Notes: generated by a model from the sequence alone, not told the origin. A stretch of DNA of 64,000 nt from WTJO01 sp965660165 (GCA_965660165.1 CBFHYU010000010.1:1-64000), one strand, 5' to 3'. Shown: positions 36,572-45,981, numbered from the stretch's first letter. Numbers and translations: made by a program.

Positions 36572-37738
36572 CTAGCTCTGTGATATTTCTGTGCGCATGC
36601 CCCGTAAATCAGCAAGAGAGCTAGCGCCAAGCTGGATCATTGTGTTTTCTAGCTCATCTTTCAAAATAGCAGCCACATGCTCAGCGCCTGACGTGCCTAG
36701 CGCTGCCATGCCAAACAAAAAGGCGCGGCCACACATCACAAAATCTGCACCGCAGGCAATCGCACGCGCAACATCTAGCCCTGAGCGAATGCCGCTATCA
36801 AACGCGATAGGCACATCGCTACCTGCCATTTTCCGAATATCGCCCAGCATATCAATACTAGCTGGCACCGCGTCAATCTGGCGGCCGCCATGATTTGAGA
36901 CAATCAGCCCGTCAACACCTGAAGCAAGCGCACGTTCTGCATCTGAGACAGATAGCAACCCCTTCACCAGCATAGGGCCTGTCCATTCTGCTCTAATCTC
37001 GTCAAGATAATCCCATGTCAAAGAGCCATTGAGCTGGCTGCCAATAAATTCGCTTATATTCCGCAATTCAGATTTTTGGGCATAGGGTTCTAAATTCTTA
37101 AATCTAAATTTACCGCCATTTCCAAGTACAGATAATGCCCAATGCGGATGAAGCATTGCTTGCAAGAATACATGCGGGGTTAATGCCATCGGGTTACGAG
37201 AGCCTATGGGCGCACCTGCCAGACGCATTGCTTCACGCCTTGACGGACCTGGCACATCTGCTGTAACGATCAGCGTCTTCATACCAGCTTTTTTTGCCCT
37301 GCCAAGCAAATCTGCCATTATGTCACGGTCATTCGGGGCATAAAGCTGGAACCAGCTTGTATCGCTATTGACGGCGCAAACCTCCTCAATTGAGGCGCCC
37401 GCGACTGTGCTGAGGCAATAGGGAAAATTAAATTGCTTTGCAGCACGGGCAAGCGCCCTCTCAGAGCCTGGCCAGATAAGAGACTGAAGCCCGATAGGCG
37501 AGACACCAAATGGCAAAGAAAAATTCTGAGACAGAAAATTGCATGAAGTATCAGGTGATACTCTGCCACGCAAGAAACGGGGGGTAAGATGAACAGCAGA
37601 CAGCCTATCTTGATTTCGGCTTACTGCCTGCTCTTCGCCTGTACCGCATGCCATATAGGCGTGAACAAAGGGCGGCAATTTACGTTTTGCCACCGGCACC
37701 ATATCGCTGATACGCAACATCTTATCTGGGTTAACCAT
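36572..37738 (-). CDS. lldD: FMN-dependent alpha-hydroxyacid dehydrogenase (LldD-like)
   Basis: The TIM-barrel family includes L-lactate dehydrogenase, glycolate oxidase and mandelate dehydrogenase. VSNHGGRQ carries the catalytic His and substrate-binding Arg, preceded by the FMN-binding Lys in MLVKGLLS. PFGVSPIGLQSL, STVAGASIEEV and WFQLYAP are further family blocks, and AFDSGIRSGLDVARAIACGAD is the phosphate site. Length is 388 residues. The N-terminal FVHAYMACGTGEE diverges from the common FDY-GGA motif. It follows a cytochrome c gene by 35 bases, so the cytochrome may be its electron acceptor. Substrate is not certain. Confidence 0.85.
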   Translation of the reverse strand: MVNPDKMLRISDMVPVAKRKLPPFVHAYMACGTGEEQAVSRNQDRLSAVHLTPRFLRGRVSPDTSCNFLSQNFSLPFGVSPIGLQSLIWPGSERALARAAKQFNFPYCLSTVAGASIEEVCAVNSDTSWFQLYAPNDRDIMADLLGRAKKAGMKTLIVTADVPGPSRREAMRLAGAPIGSRNPMALTPHVFLQAMLHPHWALSVLGNGGKFRFKNLEPYAQKSELRNISEFIGSQLNGSLTWDYLDEIRAEWTGPMLVKGLLSVSDAERALASGVDGLIVSNHGGRQIDAVPASIDMLGDIRKMAGSDVPIAFDSGIRSGLDVARAIACGADFVMCGRAFLFGMAALGTSGAEHVAAILKDELENTMIQLGASSLADLRGMRTEISQS

Positions 37739-37773
37739 CCTACTTCTAACCGCCTAAAATCACAGCTATAATG

Positions 37774-38151
37774 CTAGTTGCTAAATTGCTTTAGATAGGC
37801 AATGACATCTGCTCTATCCTGTTCTTTTTTCAGCCCAGCAAAAGCCATTTTTGTGCCTTTTAGATATTTCTTTGGTGCTGTCAGAAAGCCATCTAGCGTT
37901 TCTTCATTCCAAATAATACCAGAATCTTTGCTTGCTTTAGAATATTTCTTATAACCGTCTGCTGTGCCTGCTTGTCTGCCAAACAGATTTACCAGATGAG
38001 GGCCGGTTTTATGCTTTTCAGCTTCAACAACATGGCATGCTTTACATTTCTTGAAGATTTTTTCACCTGAAGCGGCATCGCCTGCAAATGCCGAGCTGCT
38101 GAAAAAAGCGCAACACATTATGCTTATTGACACCATAAATTTAGATTTCAT
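37774..38151 (-). CDS. Soluble class I cytochrome c
   Basis: A signal peptide (to about residue 23, SAFAG) exports this 125-residue protein to the periplasm. The heme site is CKACH at residues 36-40, with His40 and Met102 (GTKMAFAG) as axial ligands. GPHLVNLFGRQAG and WNEETLDGFL are typical of mitochondrial-like cytochrome c2. AGGA lies 8 bases before the ATG. It sits between two hydroxyacid dehydrogenase genes on the same strand. Confidence 0.95.
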   Translation of the reverse strand: MKSKFMVSISIMCCAFFSSSAFAGDAASGEKIFKKCKACHVVEAEKHKTGPHLVNLFGRQAGTADGYKKYSKASKDSGIIWNEETLDGFLTAPKKYLKGTKMAFAGLKKEQDRADVIAYLKQFSN

Positions 38152-38263
38152 AATATTGTTCCTGTTACATGATTTCTGTGCATATTATACCATTGGCTAT
38201 TAGCTGAATCTGTACCTGTTTTTATGCTGATGCAACCCCATTTTCCACCTAGCGCATAACAGG

Positions 38264-39208
38264 CTAGCCAATAATCCGAATAGGCTTACCTGCTAGCCAT
38301 GCTGATAAAGACTCAAGTGTTTGGCCATAGAAAACCTGCATTGTCTCGTTTGTGACATAGCCAATATGGGGCAATAATATCAGATTTTTCACCCCCCTTA
38401 ACTTGTTACCAGCAGGAAGCGGTTCTTGATGATACACGTCAGTTGCCGCGCCTGCTATCTGGCCTGCTGTGAGCGCCTCTATCAACGCATCTTCATCAAT
38501 GATAGGCGCACGAGAGGTATTTACAATATAGGCATCTGGCTTCATCCAGGCCAGCTCTTGCGCCCCTATTAGCCCTGTTACCCTGTCAGATAATTTCAGA
38601 TGGATTGAGATAAAATCAGACTGTTCAAAAAACTGCTGTTTGCTAGCATAGCCGACACCAACTTCTGCGGTGCGTTCTTGTGTTAGATTTTGAGACCATG
38701 CAATGATATTCATGCCATAGGCTTTGCCAAGTGCTGCGACTGCTGAGCCAAGCCTGCCAAGCCCCAAAATACCCAATGTTGCCCCTCTGAGATCGCGCCC
38801 TGTTGCCACTTGCCATCCGCCTTCTTGCATAGCGTTGGCAGAGGGCACAATCTGGCGTGCCAGCGCCCCTATCAGGCTCATGGCAAGTTCTGAGGTCGCA
38901 TGGCCGGGCGATTCTGTGCCGCACACCATAATGCCTCTTGTTGCAAGACTATCTAAATCTAAGGCAGCATTCCGCATGCCAGAGGTAACAATAAGCTTCA
39001 AATTCGGCAATTGTTCGATAACATCTGCTGAAAATAGCGTACGCTCACGCATCACAAGCAATATATCGAATGGCAACAGCCGGTCTATCAGCGGCTGGCC
39101 TGAGATAGTGTCAGAAAAAAACACCAGCTCATGCGTTGCCTCAAACGGCGTGAAATCTGCAAATTGACGGGCATTTTCTTGCCAGTCATCCAGAACAGCT
39201 ATTTTCAT
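38264..39208 (-). CDS. D-isomer-specific 2-hydroxyacid dehydrogenase
   Basis: The 314-residue NAD(P)-dependent enzyme belongs to the D-2-hydroxyacid family. The Rossmann motif is LGILGLGRLGSAVA. The catalytic Arg lies in YIVNTSRAPIIDEDALIEAL, Glu in DVYHQEPLPAG, and His in LILLPHIGYVT. VTSGMRNAALDLDSL is the substrate block. Phosphoglycerate dehydrogenase, glyoxylate reductase and others share these motifs, so the substrate is open. It is the upstream gene of a possible unit with cytochrome c and the FMN oxidase. Confidence 0.88.
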   Translation of the reverse strand: MKIAVLDDWQENARQFADFTPFEATHELVFFSDTISGQPLIDRLLPFDILLVMRERTLFSADVIEQLPNLKLIVTSGMRNAALDLDSLATRGIMVCGTESPGHATSELAMSLIGALARQIVPSANAMQEGGWQVATGRDLRGATLGILGLGRLGSAVAALGKAYGMNIIAWSQNLTQERTAEVGVGYASKQQFFEQSDFISIHLKLSDRVTGLIGAQELAWMKPDAYIVNTSRAPIIDEDALIEALTAGQIAGAATDVYHQEPLPAGNKLRGVKNLILLPHIGYVTNETMQVFYGQTLESLSAWLAGKPIRIIG

Positions 39209-39374
39209 TAGAATATCCCTGAATGCGATGGAATAGAATTAGTGCATAAGGGCTATAAGCTTAGCATAGTCATCTTACCTTACGCAATGTTTGCTATCTG
39301 AGATTAGCTATATTATCACCATTCAGGATGATGCATTGCAGAATAGATAGATAATCATGAAAGACAGGCACAAC

Positions 39375-40115
39375 ATGCTAAAAGCGATAATTTTTGATAA
39401 AGATGGCGTATTACTTGATCTTGAAGCCACATGGCTAAATAGCGCAATCGCAATGACACATTTTGTGGCCTCTTTGACAAATGGCAAACATAACGCCTCT
39501 GCCTTTCAGCAGATTATAGGCATTGATGAAGAACATCGCTCAATCGACCCAAACGGGTTGTTTGCAGCGGGCACAAGCAAAGGCCAGATTACAGCATTTT
39601 GCGATTTTGAACCTGAATTAACCCGCTATCTTGAAGATGATTCTGATACAAGGGCGAAATTGCGCGCAATTTTTCTTGAAGAACGGCAAACCACAATGCA
39701 ACGTCATGGCACGGTTGCAAATGGCGATATCATCACCCCAATAACCGCATTGAAGGATGCGGGATACAGGCTGGCTGTGCTAACCAATGATTCGGAAAGC
39801 TCAGCCAGACAAGGCTGTGAAGAGATTGATATCCTAGACATGATGGAACAGATTATTGGCTTTGATAGCGGCTTTGGGCACAAGCCTGAACCATATGGGT
39901 TTCTTGAGATTTGCAAGCGGTTTGATATCGCCCCAAGCGAGGCTGTAATGGTAGGTGATACTGTTGCAGATAAACAGGTGGCCATCGCCGCAGGCGCTGG
40001 TTGTTTCATCGGTATTTCTGCCCATGAAACTGTTCCTATTGCGCTTCAGGATTGCCCCTACCTCATCCCTGATCTAACTTCTCTACCAGCGATTATATCT
40101 GCGCTTAATAGATAG
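39375..40115 (+). CDS. HAD-superfamily phosphatase (phosphoglycolate phosphatase-like)
   Basis: Motif I is FDKDGVLLD, motif II lies in LAVLTND, and motifs III/IV in FGHKPEPYGF and VMVGDTVADKQVA. A helical cap domain occupies about residues 18-90. The length is 246 residues from the ATG at 39375, chosen because AGG lies 6 bases upstream; an in-frame ATG at 39357 lacks a ribosome site. Relatives act on phosphoglycolate or other small phosphates. With glcDEF in the window a role in glycolate formation is possible, but it is inference. Confidence 0.85.
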   Translation: MLKAIIFDKDGVLLDLEATWLNSAIAMTHFVASLTNGKHNASAFQQIIGIDEEHRSIDPNGLFAAGTSKGQITAFCDFEPELTRYLEDDSDTRAKLRAIFLEERQTTMQRHGTVANGDIITPITALKDAGYRLAVLTNDSESSARQGCEEIDILDMMEQIIGFDSGFGHKPEPYGFLEICKRFDIAPSEAVMVGDTVADKQVAIAAGAGCFIGISAHETVPIALQDCPYLIPDLTSLPAIISALNR

Positions 40116-40122
40116 CAGTCCG

Positions 40123-40932
40123 CTATCCAACAAAAGCCTTTTCAAGCACAAAGTCTCCTGGCTGGCTATTCGCCCCTTCAACAAAGCCTGCTTGCTCGCA
40201 AATCGCTTTCATATCTTGGTTCATCGCAAGCGAGCCACAAATCATCACCCTGTCAGTTTGTACCGACAACGCTGGAATAGCGAGGCTGTCAAATAACCTG
40301 CCTGTGCGGATTAGATCAGTTGGGCGGCCTGTTAGCCTGCCTGTCACCTTGTTGGTATCCCTAGTGGTTGACGGCACATATGTTAGCTGGTGTTTTGCCT
40401 GCTCGCCTATCAGCATGTCTGATTGCGCCGCACTGATAATCGACTTGCCATATTCAAGCTCGTCAGCAAAACGGCACGTATGAATCAAATAAATCTCATC
40501 AAAACGCTCATAGCTCTCAGGATCACGAATGATAGACGCAAATGGCGCAATGCCAGTACCCGTTGACACCAAAAACAGCCGCCGCGCAGGGGTAAGCGCA
40601 TCAAGCACCAATGTGCCAGTTGGCTTTCGCTTCATGATGATAAACTCATCTTTTTTGATGTGCTGTAACCGCGAGGTCAGAGGCCCGTCTTGTACCTTTA
40701 TAGAATAAAACCCGATTACCTCATCCCAAAATGGCGAGGTGATAGAATAGGCACGTAATAGCGGCTTACCCTCATCTGTTAGCAACCCTATCATCACAAA
40801 TTCACCTGATCTGAATTTGAACGATGCTGGCCGTTCTACCTCGAATGAGAATAGCCTGTCAGTCCAATGCTTGACAGATAACACCCTTACAGAATCCTGC
40901 GTCTGTTCTGTTATCATGGCAATCTCGCTCAT
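40123..40932 (-). CDS. fpr: Ferredoxin-NADP+ reductase
   Basis: This FAD enzyme exchanges electrons between NADPH and ferredoxin or flavodoxin. RAYSITSPFWDEVIGFYS is the FAD-binding region, VSTGTGIAPFASIIRDP the NADP phosphate/substrate site, and VMICGSLAMNQDMKAICEQAG the second nucleotide motif; the chain ends GDFVLEKAFVG, as in bacterial Fpr. Length is 269 residues. It converges on the HAD gene with 7 bases between. Divergent to the metal exporter-like gene. Confidence 0.93.
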   Translation of the reverse strand: MSEIAMITEQTQDSVRVLSVKHWTDRLFSFEVERPASFKFRSGEFVMIGLLTDEGKPLLRAYSITSPFWDEVIGFYSIKVQDGPLTSRLQHIKKDEFIIMKRKPTGTLVLDALTPARRLFLVSTGTGIAPFASIIRDPESYERFDEIYLIHTCRFADELEYGKSIISAAQSDMLIGEQAKHQLTYVPSTTRDTNKVTGRLTGRPTDLIRTGRLFDSLAIPALSVQTDRVMICGSLAMNQDMKAICEQAGFVEGANSQPGDFVLEKAFVG

Positions 40933-41031
40933 ATCGGCAACCCTTTGAGAATGAGGATATATAAAGACACCTGTTTCATACGCATTGGCTAAGTTTTTGT
41001 CTAGTCTGCTGACCTAACACTATTAGACAAA

Positions 41032-41063
41032 TAGTCAAACTTAGCATTGACTAACTTACTAAG
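41032..41063. promoter_or_regulatory. Nested dyads upstream of the metal exporter-like gene
   Basis: TAGTCAA (41032-41038) and TTGACTA (41047-41053) form a perfect dyad with an 8-base spacer. It overlaps a second dyad, CTTAG (41040-41044) and CTAAG (41059-41063). They lie 43-74 bases before the preferred GTG start and look like an operator for a metal-sensing or stress regulator. The regulator is unknown. Confidence 0.4.
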
Positions 41064-41105
41064 CACACTATATTTGAGTTGTATCAGCCAAATAGGGTTA
41101 GCATA

Positions 41106-42284
41106 GTGCAATCTTCGGACATCATTCAGCCTGCTTCAGCGGCCAGACCTAATTTCTGGTTTGCTGGCATTATTGCATCTGTTGTGTTGCTGATGGCATT
41201 AGACCCTTCGGCAATCTTAGTTGTAGTTGAGGCAATTTCAGAGGCCTATCTTGCTGTGTCTACCTTTGTGGCTGGCACATTACTGTTATTTTTTGCTGTT
41301 GAGCGATATTTCCAAATAGATTTAAGTGACAAGCTAAAACATGCTGGCAAATGGCAAGTATTGATCGCTGCCTTTTTAGGCGCATTACCTGGATGTGGCG
41401 GCGCTATTATTGTGATGACACGATATGTTAGCGGCTCTTTAAGCTTTGGCTCTGTGCTTGCCACATTAACAGCTACCATGGGTGACGCGGCCTTTTTATT
41501 GATCGCAAAAGAGCCGCTTACAGGGCTGATGGTCATTACATTAGGCTTTAGCGTAGGGGCGATCACAGGCTATATTGTTGATTATATTCATGGCCCTGAT
41601 TTTATGCGAGATGACGTCTCAGCCCAAAATGAACAGGCTGTTTTACCCGAAAGTGAGGAACATGCTGATCTGTCTAGCCGGTTTCTTGACAGGCTATGGC
41701 TTATTCTGATGTTGCCTGGCCTTGTTATCGGCATCATGCAGGCATTCCAGATAGATATTGATGGCCTGTTACCATTTGAATTTTCAGTATCGCCTATTAT
41801 TGTGCTTGGCTTTGCAGGCGGCATTTTATGTTTTTCAATGTATATGTTGCCACGCTTGTTTCCGTCACTGCCTAGAAATCATAATTCTGGCACAGGTGAT
41901 ACTTATTCAGCCATCAGACGCACTATCTCTGACACTAATTTTGTAACAAGCTGGGTGATTTTTGCCTTTATTGCGTTTGAGCTAACCATCCATACAACAG
42001 ATTTTGACCTTCAGGCCATGTTTGAGGGGATAGCGATTTTTGCGCCATTACTGGCTATTTTGGTTGGTTTGTTGCCAGGATGCGGGCCGCAGATTATCGT
42101 GACCAGCCTATATCTTTCAGGGTTTATTCCGCTATCTGCACTTGTTGGTAACGCTATCAGCAATGATGGCGATGCGCTATTCCCTGCGATTGCGATCGCA
42201 CCACGTACAGCCATAGTGGCAACATTATATTCAACTATCCCTGCCCTGCTGATAAGCTATAGCTGGTATTTCCTAGAGCGCTAA
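41106..42284 (+). CDS. Putative heavy-metal exporter-type permease (10 membrane segments, ArsP_2-like)
   Basis: The 392-residue protein has about ten membrane segments arranged as two related halves. Each half has a GALPGCGGAIIVMTRYVSG or GLLPGCGPQIIVTSLYLSG block with a conserved PGCG, which suggests an internal duplication. ATMGDAAFLLIA and ISNDGDALFPAIA also match between halves. This layout is that of the putative manganese/arsenic exporter family; substrate is unproven. I prefer the GTG at 41106 (AGGG 8 bases upstream) over a TTG at 41079. A central loop of about 50 acidic residues separates the halves. The last 4 bases overlap the CoA-transferase gene. Confidence 0.75.
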   Translation: MQSSDIIQPASAARPNFWFAGIIASVVLLMALDPSAILVVVEAISEAYLAVSTFVAGTLLLFFAVERYFQIDLSDKLKHAGKWQVLIAAFLGALPGCGGAIIVMTRYVSGSLSFGSVLATLTATMGDAAFLLIAKEPLTGLMVITLGFSVGAITGYIVDYIHGPDFMRDDVSAQNEQAVLPESEEHADLSSRFLDRLWLILMLPGLVIGIMQAFQIDIDGLLPFEFSVSPIIVLGFAGGILCFSMYMLPRLFPSLPRNHNSGTGDTYSAIRRTISDTNFVTSWVIFAFIAFELTIHTTDFDLQAMFEGIAIFAPLLAILVGLLPGCGPQIIVTSLYLSGFIPLSALVGNAISNDGDALFPAIAIAPRTAIVATLYSTIPALLISYSWYFLER

Positions 42285-43546
42285 TTCCGCATTTCGATGA
42301 TGTTTTGGCTGGCCAGCTCTGCAAGCCTGTCATCACTAATCTTCAGCACATCTGAGAGCACCTGATGGGTATCAGCGCCTAATCTAGGGGCAGGCCCACT
42401 AGCCGCAAGCGGTGTTTCAGACATTCTGATAGGATTAGCGACCATTGGGTGACTAAATCCATCTTTTTCAGGGGTGGTTCGCATAAGCTGGCGGTGCAGT
42501 GCCTGTGGCTCGTCAAACACACGTGCCAGATCATTAACAGGCCCCGCAGGAATACCATGCTTACCAAGCAATTCAAGCCAATCATCTGTTGTTTTTGATT
42601 TCAACAATGGTGATAACACCGCAATAGCCGCCGCACGATGCCGAACTCTATTCTCGTTAGTCTTGAATTTTTCATCTGCCGCAATCTCAGGCTTGCCAGC
42701 AATATCGCAAAAGCGGGCAAACTGAACATCATTACCGATTGCCAGAATAATATGGCCATCTGCTGTTTCAAATGCCTGATAAGGCACAATATTGGGATGG
42801 GCATTTCCCATCCGTTGTGGCGGAATACCTGTTGCCAGATAATTTAGTGCCTGATTGGCCATACTGGCCACAGCCACATCAAATAACGCAAGATCAATAT
42901 GCTGGCCAACACCGCTATTTTTGCGATGTTCAAGGGCTGCTAGAATAGCAATGGTAGCATTCAAACCTGTTAGAATATCTACCAGCGCAACACCTGCCTT
43001 TACAGGCATGCCGCCTGCGTCTGAATCAGGAAAGCCAGTAACAGACATTAGACCGCTCATTGCCTGAATCATAAAATCATATCCAGCGCGATGAGATTCA
43101 GGGCCATCCTGACCAAAGCCAGTTAAAGAGCAATAAATCAGGTGCGGGAAGCGTTTTTGCAGACTGGTATAATCCAGCCCGTATTTTTTAAGCCCACCTA
43201 CTTTGAAATTTTCAATCACAATATCTGCTTCACCTGCTAGCTGGCAAATCAGCTCGGCTCCCTCAGCAGAGGTAAAATCTATTGCCAACGACTTTTTGTT
43301 GCGATTAGCACTGGCAAAATAGGCAGAAATACCAGGTTCATCAGCGTGCGGCTCCCGCAAATAAGGCGGCCCCCATCCACGTGTTTCATCACCGCTAACA
43401 GGACGTTCAATCTTCCATATTTCAGCCCCCATATCACTGAGGGTCTGAGTTGACCAAGGGCCTGCTAGTACACGGCTTAGATCAAGGATTTTGAGATGTC
43501 CAAGAGCAGAAGGTAGCTGATGAGAGGGCATAGGATTGTCATGCAT
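42281..43546 (-). CDS. Class III (CaiB/BaiF) CoA-transferase
   Basis: Family III CoA-transferases move CoA between carboxylic acids through a catalytic Asp. LDLSRVLAGPWSTQTLSDMGAEIWKIE is the N-terminal signature, YDFMIQAMSGLMSVTG contains the candidate catalytic Asp, and VNDLARVFDEPQAL is the C-terminal block. Length is 421 residues. The ATG overlaps the stop of the upstream glutaryl-CoA dehydrogenase by one base (TGATG), so the two are coupled, and a glutarate/succinate-type CoA-transferase role is the best inference. Confidence 0.9.
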   Translation of the reverse strand: MHDNPMPSHQLPSALGHLKILDLSRVLAGPWSTQTLSDMGAEIWKIERPVSGDETRGWGPPYLREPHADEPGISAYFASANRNKKSLAIDFTSAEGAELICQLAGEADIVIENFKVGGLKKYGLDYTSLQKRFPHLIYCSLTGFGQDGPESHRAGYDFMIQAMSGLMSVTGFPDSDAGGMPVKAGVALVDILTGLNATIAILAALEHRKNSGVGQHIDLALFDVAVASMANQALNYLATGIPPQRMGNAHPNIVPYQAFETADGHIILAIGNDVQFARFCDIAGKPEIAADEKFKTNENRVRHRAAAIAVLSPLLKSKTTDDWLELLGKHGIPAGPVNDLARVFDEPQALHRQLMRTTPEKDGFSHPMVANPIRMSETPLAASGPAPRLGADTHQVLSDVLKISDDRLAELASQNIIEMRN

Positions 43547-44763
43547 CAGGCAAAAGCCTGAAGACCAGTTTGCGCACGCCCAAGAATAAGCGCATGCACA
43601 TCATGCGTGCCTTCATATGTATTTACGGTTTCAAGATTGAGCATGTGACGCATCACATGATATTCTTCTGCAATCCCGTTGCCGCCGTGCATATCGCGGG
43701 CTAGCCGTGCAATATGAAGCGCTTTACCGCAACTATTGCGCTTGATAAGCGAGATAAGCTCAGGCGCACAGCTATGTTCGTCAAGCATCCGCCCTACCCT
43801 AAGCACCGACTGCAAGCCAATGCCAATTTCTGTCTGCATATCTGCCAGCTTCAGCTGAATAAGCTGTGTTGCGGCAAGCGGTTTGCCAAATTGTTTTCGC
43901 TCAAGCGTATATTCCCGTGCCGCATGCCAGCAAAATTCCGCCGCACCAAGCGCACCCCAGCCAATGCCGAACCGTGCCTTATTCAAACAGCTAAACGGCC
44001 CTTTCAGCCCTTGCACATGCGGCAGGATAGCGTCTTCGCCAACCTCAACCCCATCCATGCTGATCGAGCCTGTAACAGAAGCGCGCAAGGATAATTTGCC
44101 TTGTATTTTATCAGCAGAAAGCCCCTTCATACCCTTGTTCAGAATAAAGCCTTTAATTTGGTTATCATGCGCTTCAGATTTTGCCCAGATGATAAATATA
44201 TCTGCCACTGGCGCGTTTGATATCCACATTTTCGAGCCTGAAATACGATAGCCAGATGCTGTTTTTTCAGCGCGGGTGCGCATGCCGCCTGGGTCTGAGC
44301 CTGCATCTGGTTCAGTTAGCCCAAAACAGCCGATTAGCTCACCCTGTGCCAATTTAGGCAAATATGTCTTTTTCTGCTCTTCCGTGCCAAAGGCTTCGAT
44401 AGGATGCATCACCAATGAAGATTGCACACTCAGCATTGAGCGATAGCCTGAATCAATCCGCTCAATGGCACGTGCTACCAGACCATAGCTCACATGATTT
44501 GCGCCTGCCCCGCCATAGGCGGCATCTACGGTGACGCCCAACAGCCCTCTTTCACCCATTTCACGGAAAATAGATAAATCTGTTTTTTCTTCACGATAGG
44601 CTTCGATAATGCGTGGTGCCAAATGCTCATCTGCATAGCTACGCGCCATATCAGAGATCATCCGTTCTTCTTCAGTCAGTTGGCTATCAAGTCCAAATGG
44701 GTCTGCCCAGTCAAATACAGCTTTTTTGGGCTTTGTGGTTATATCCGCACTAACGCTATCCAT
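43546..44763 (-). CDS. gcdH: Glutaryl-CoA dehydrogenase-type acyl-CoA dehydrogenase
   Basis: This FAD enzyme oxidises and decarboxylates glutaryl-CoA to crotonyl-CoA in lysine and tryptophan breakdown. GCFGLTEPDAGSDPGGMRTRAEK is the FAD/substrate block, and YEGTHDVHALILGRAQTG near the end contains the catalytic Glu in the GcdH context. YRSMLSVQSSLVMHPIEAFG is also GcdH-like. The ATG at 44763 has AGGAG 5 bases upstream and gives 405 residues. It heads a two-gene unit with the CoA-transferase. Confidence 0.92.
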   Translation of the reverse strand: MDSVSADITTKPKKAVFDWADPFGLDSQLTEEERMISDMARSYADEHLAPRIIEAYREEKTDLSIFREMGERGLLGVTVDAAYGGAGANHVSYGLVARAIERIDSGYRSMLSVQSSLVMHPIEAFGTEEQKKTYLPKLAQGELIGCFGLTEPDAGSDPGGMRTRAEKTASGYRISGSKMWISNAPVADIFIIWAKSEAHDNQIKGFILNKGMKGLSADKIQGKLSLRASVTGSISMDGVEVGEDAILPHVQGLKGPFSCLNKARFGIGWGALGAAEFCWHAAREYTLERKQFGKPLAATQLIQLKLADMQTEIGIGLQSVLRVGRMLDEHSCAPELISLIKRNSCGKALHIARLARDMHGGNGIAEEYHVMRHMLNLETVNTYEGTHDVHALILGRAQTGLQAFA

Positions 44764-44932
44764 GATAACTCCTGTTAATGAGCGCATGTCGCGCTTCATC
44801 TTCTGTTTTTATTCGGAGTTAGATAATAGCGCGTTTTCTGAACATATCAATTATCTATTCATGGAATTTAGAGAACGCATCCCAGCCAGCAAAAAAATAA
44901 TGCGGCTAGCAGGGCTGTTTATACAGCTATGG

Positions 44933-45829
44933 CTAGTCTGTGGTCGCAGTATGTTTGGTTCGGCGCCACAAATATAGCCCTGAAATCACAATCAACCCTG
45001 CCCCTGAAATTGTTGCTGCATTTGGTATTTCTGCAAAGAACAAAAACCCCCATAACATCGCAAATACCATCGTAAGATAATTCATAGGCGCTATTTCTGT
45101 AGCTTCCACCCGCATAAGCGCCTGAATAACACAATAATGCCCAAGCCCTCCAAATAAGGACATGCCTGCCATCAATAGAATTTCAACACCAGTTTGCGGA
45201 GCCTGCCAGATAAAGGGCAGAATGATAGAGCTGATAATAGCGCCAAAACCAGCTGTATAGAACAAGGTTGTATTTGCAGATTCACCTGGTTTTACCAGCC
45301 GTGTCAGCACTGAATAGCTAGCATAGCAGGTAGCGGCCAACATAGGCAGGAAAGCTGAAAGCGCCAGAAAATCAGCTTCTGGCTGGATGATTATCAGCGC
45401 CCCCACAAACCCGCCAATCAAGCTAATGATACGCCTGACGCCAATGCTCTCTTTCAAAAACACCACCGCCATCAGCGTAATAATAACAGGGGCAACCTGA
45501 AATATCGCAGCCACCTTGCCAATATCCATATAAGATAAAGAGGTGAAGAAGAAAAATGTGCCCCCAAAAAGCGCAATAGACCGCATCAGTTGCAATAGCG
45601 GCTGTCTGGTTTTCACCACAGCGCCTAAATTTCTTGAAAAAATCAGAAAAATCAGCAGGAACTGTCCTGTATAACGTGCCCATACCACCTGCATTGCAGG
45701 CTGAGTCTGAGATAAATATTTCGCCATAACATCCATTGTAGGGAACGATATGACCGTCACAAGCATCAGGATTATAGCTACCTGTCTATTGCTGAAATGC
45801 CTATCCAGAAAATTCACAAAAAACATCAT
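44933..45829 (-). CDS. EamA/DMT-family transporter
   Basis: The 298-residue protein has ten membrane segments and two EamA repeats (MDVMAKYLSQTQPAMQVVWARY and MSLFGGLGHYCVIQALMRVEATEIAPMNYL). The second repeat resembles the RhaT/S-adenosylmethionine-type group, but the substrate is unknown. The start is placed at the ATG at 45829, with another ATG directly after it; a TTG three codons earlier is less likely. It is divergent from the mutase gene. Confidence 0.88.
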   Translation of the reverse strand: MMFFVNFLDRHFSNRQVAIILMLVTVISFPTMDVMAKYLSQTQPAMQVVWARYTGQFLLIFLIFSRNLGAVVKTRQPLLQLMRSIALFGGTFFFFTSLSYMDIGKVAAIFQVAPVIITLMAVVFLKESIGVRRIISLIGGFVGALIIIQPEADFLALSAFLPMLAATCYASYSVLTRLVKPGESANTTLFYTAGFGAIISSIILPFIWQAPQTGVEILLMAGMSLFGGLGHYCVIQALMRVEATEIAPMNYLTMVFAMLWGFLFFAEIPNAATISGAGLIVISGLYLWRRTKHTATTD

Positions 45830-45981
45830 GCTACTCAAACTGCGCTAAAAGGCTGGCATCTAGCTAAAAAATAGGGGGTTGCCTGTTTTTTTATACCAGT
45901 CTTTATTATGCTAGGCTGAGACGGTTTCAAAACAGACTGCTAAATGATAGAGTTAGCACATAAAGGCGCGTAATAATCAAT

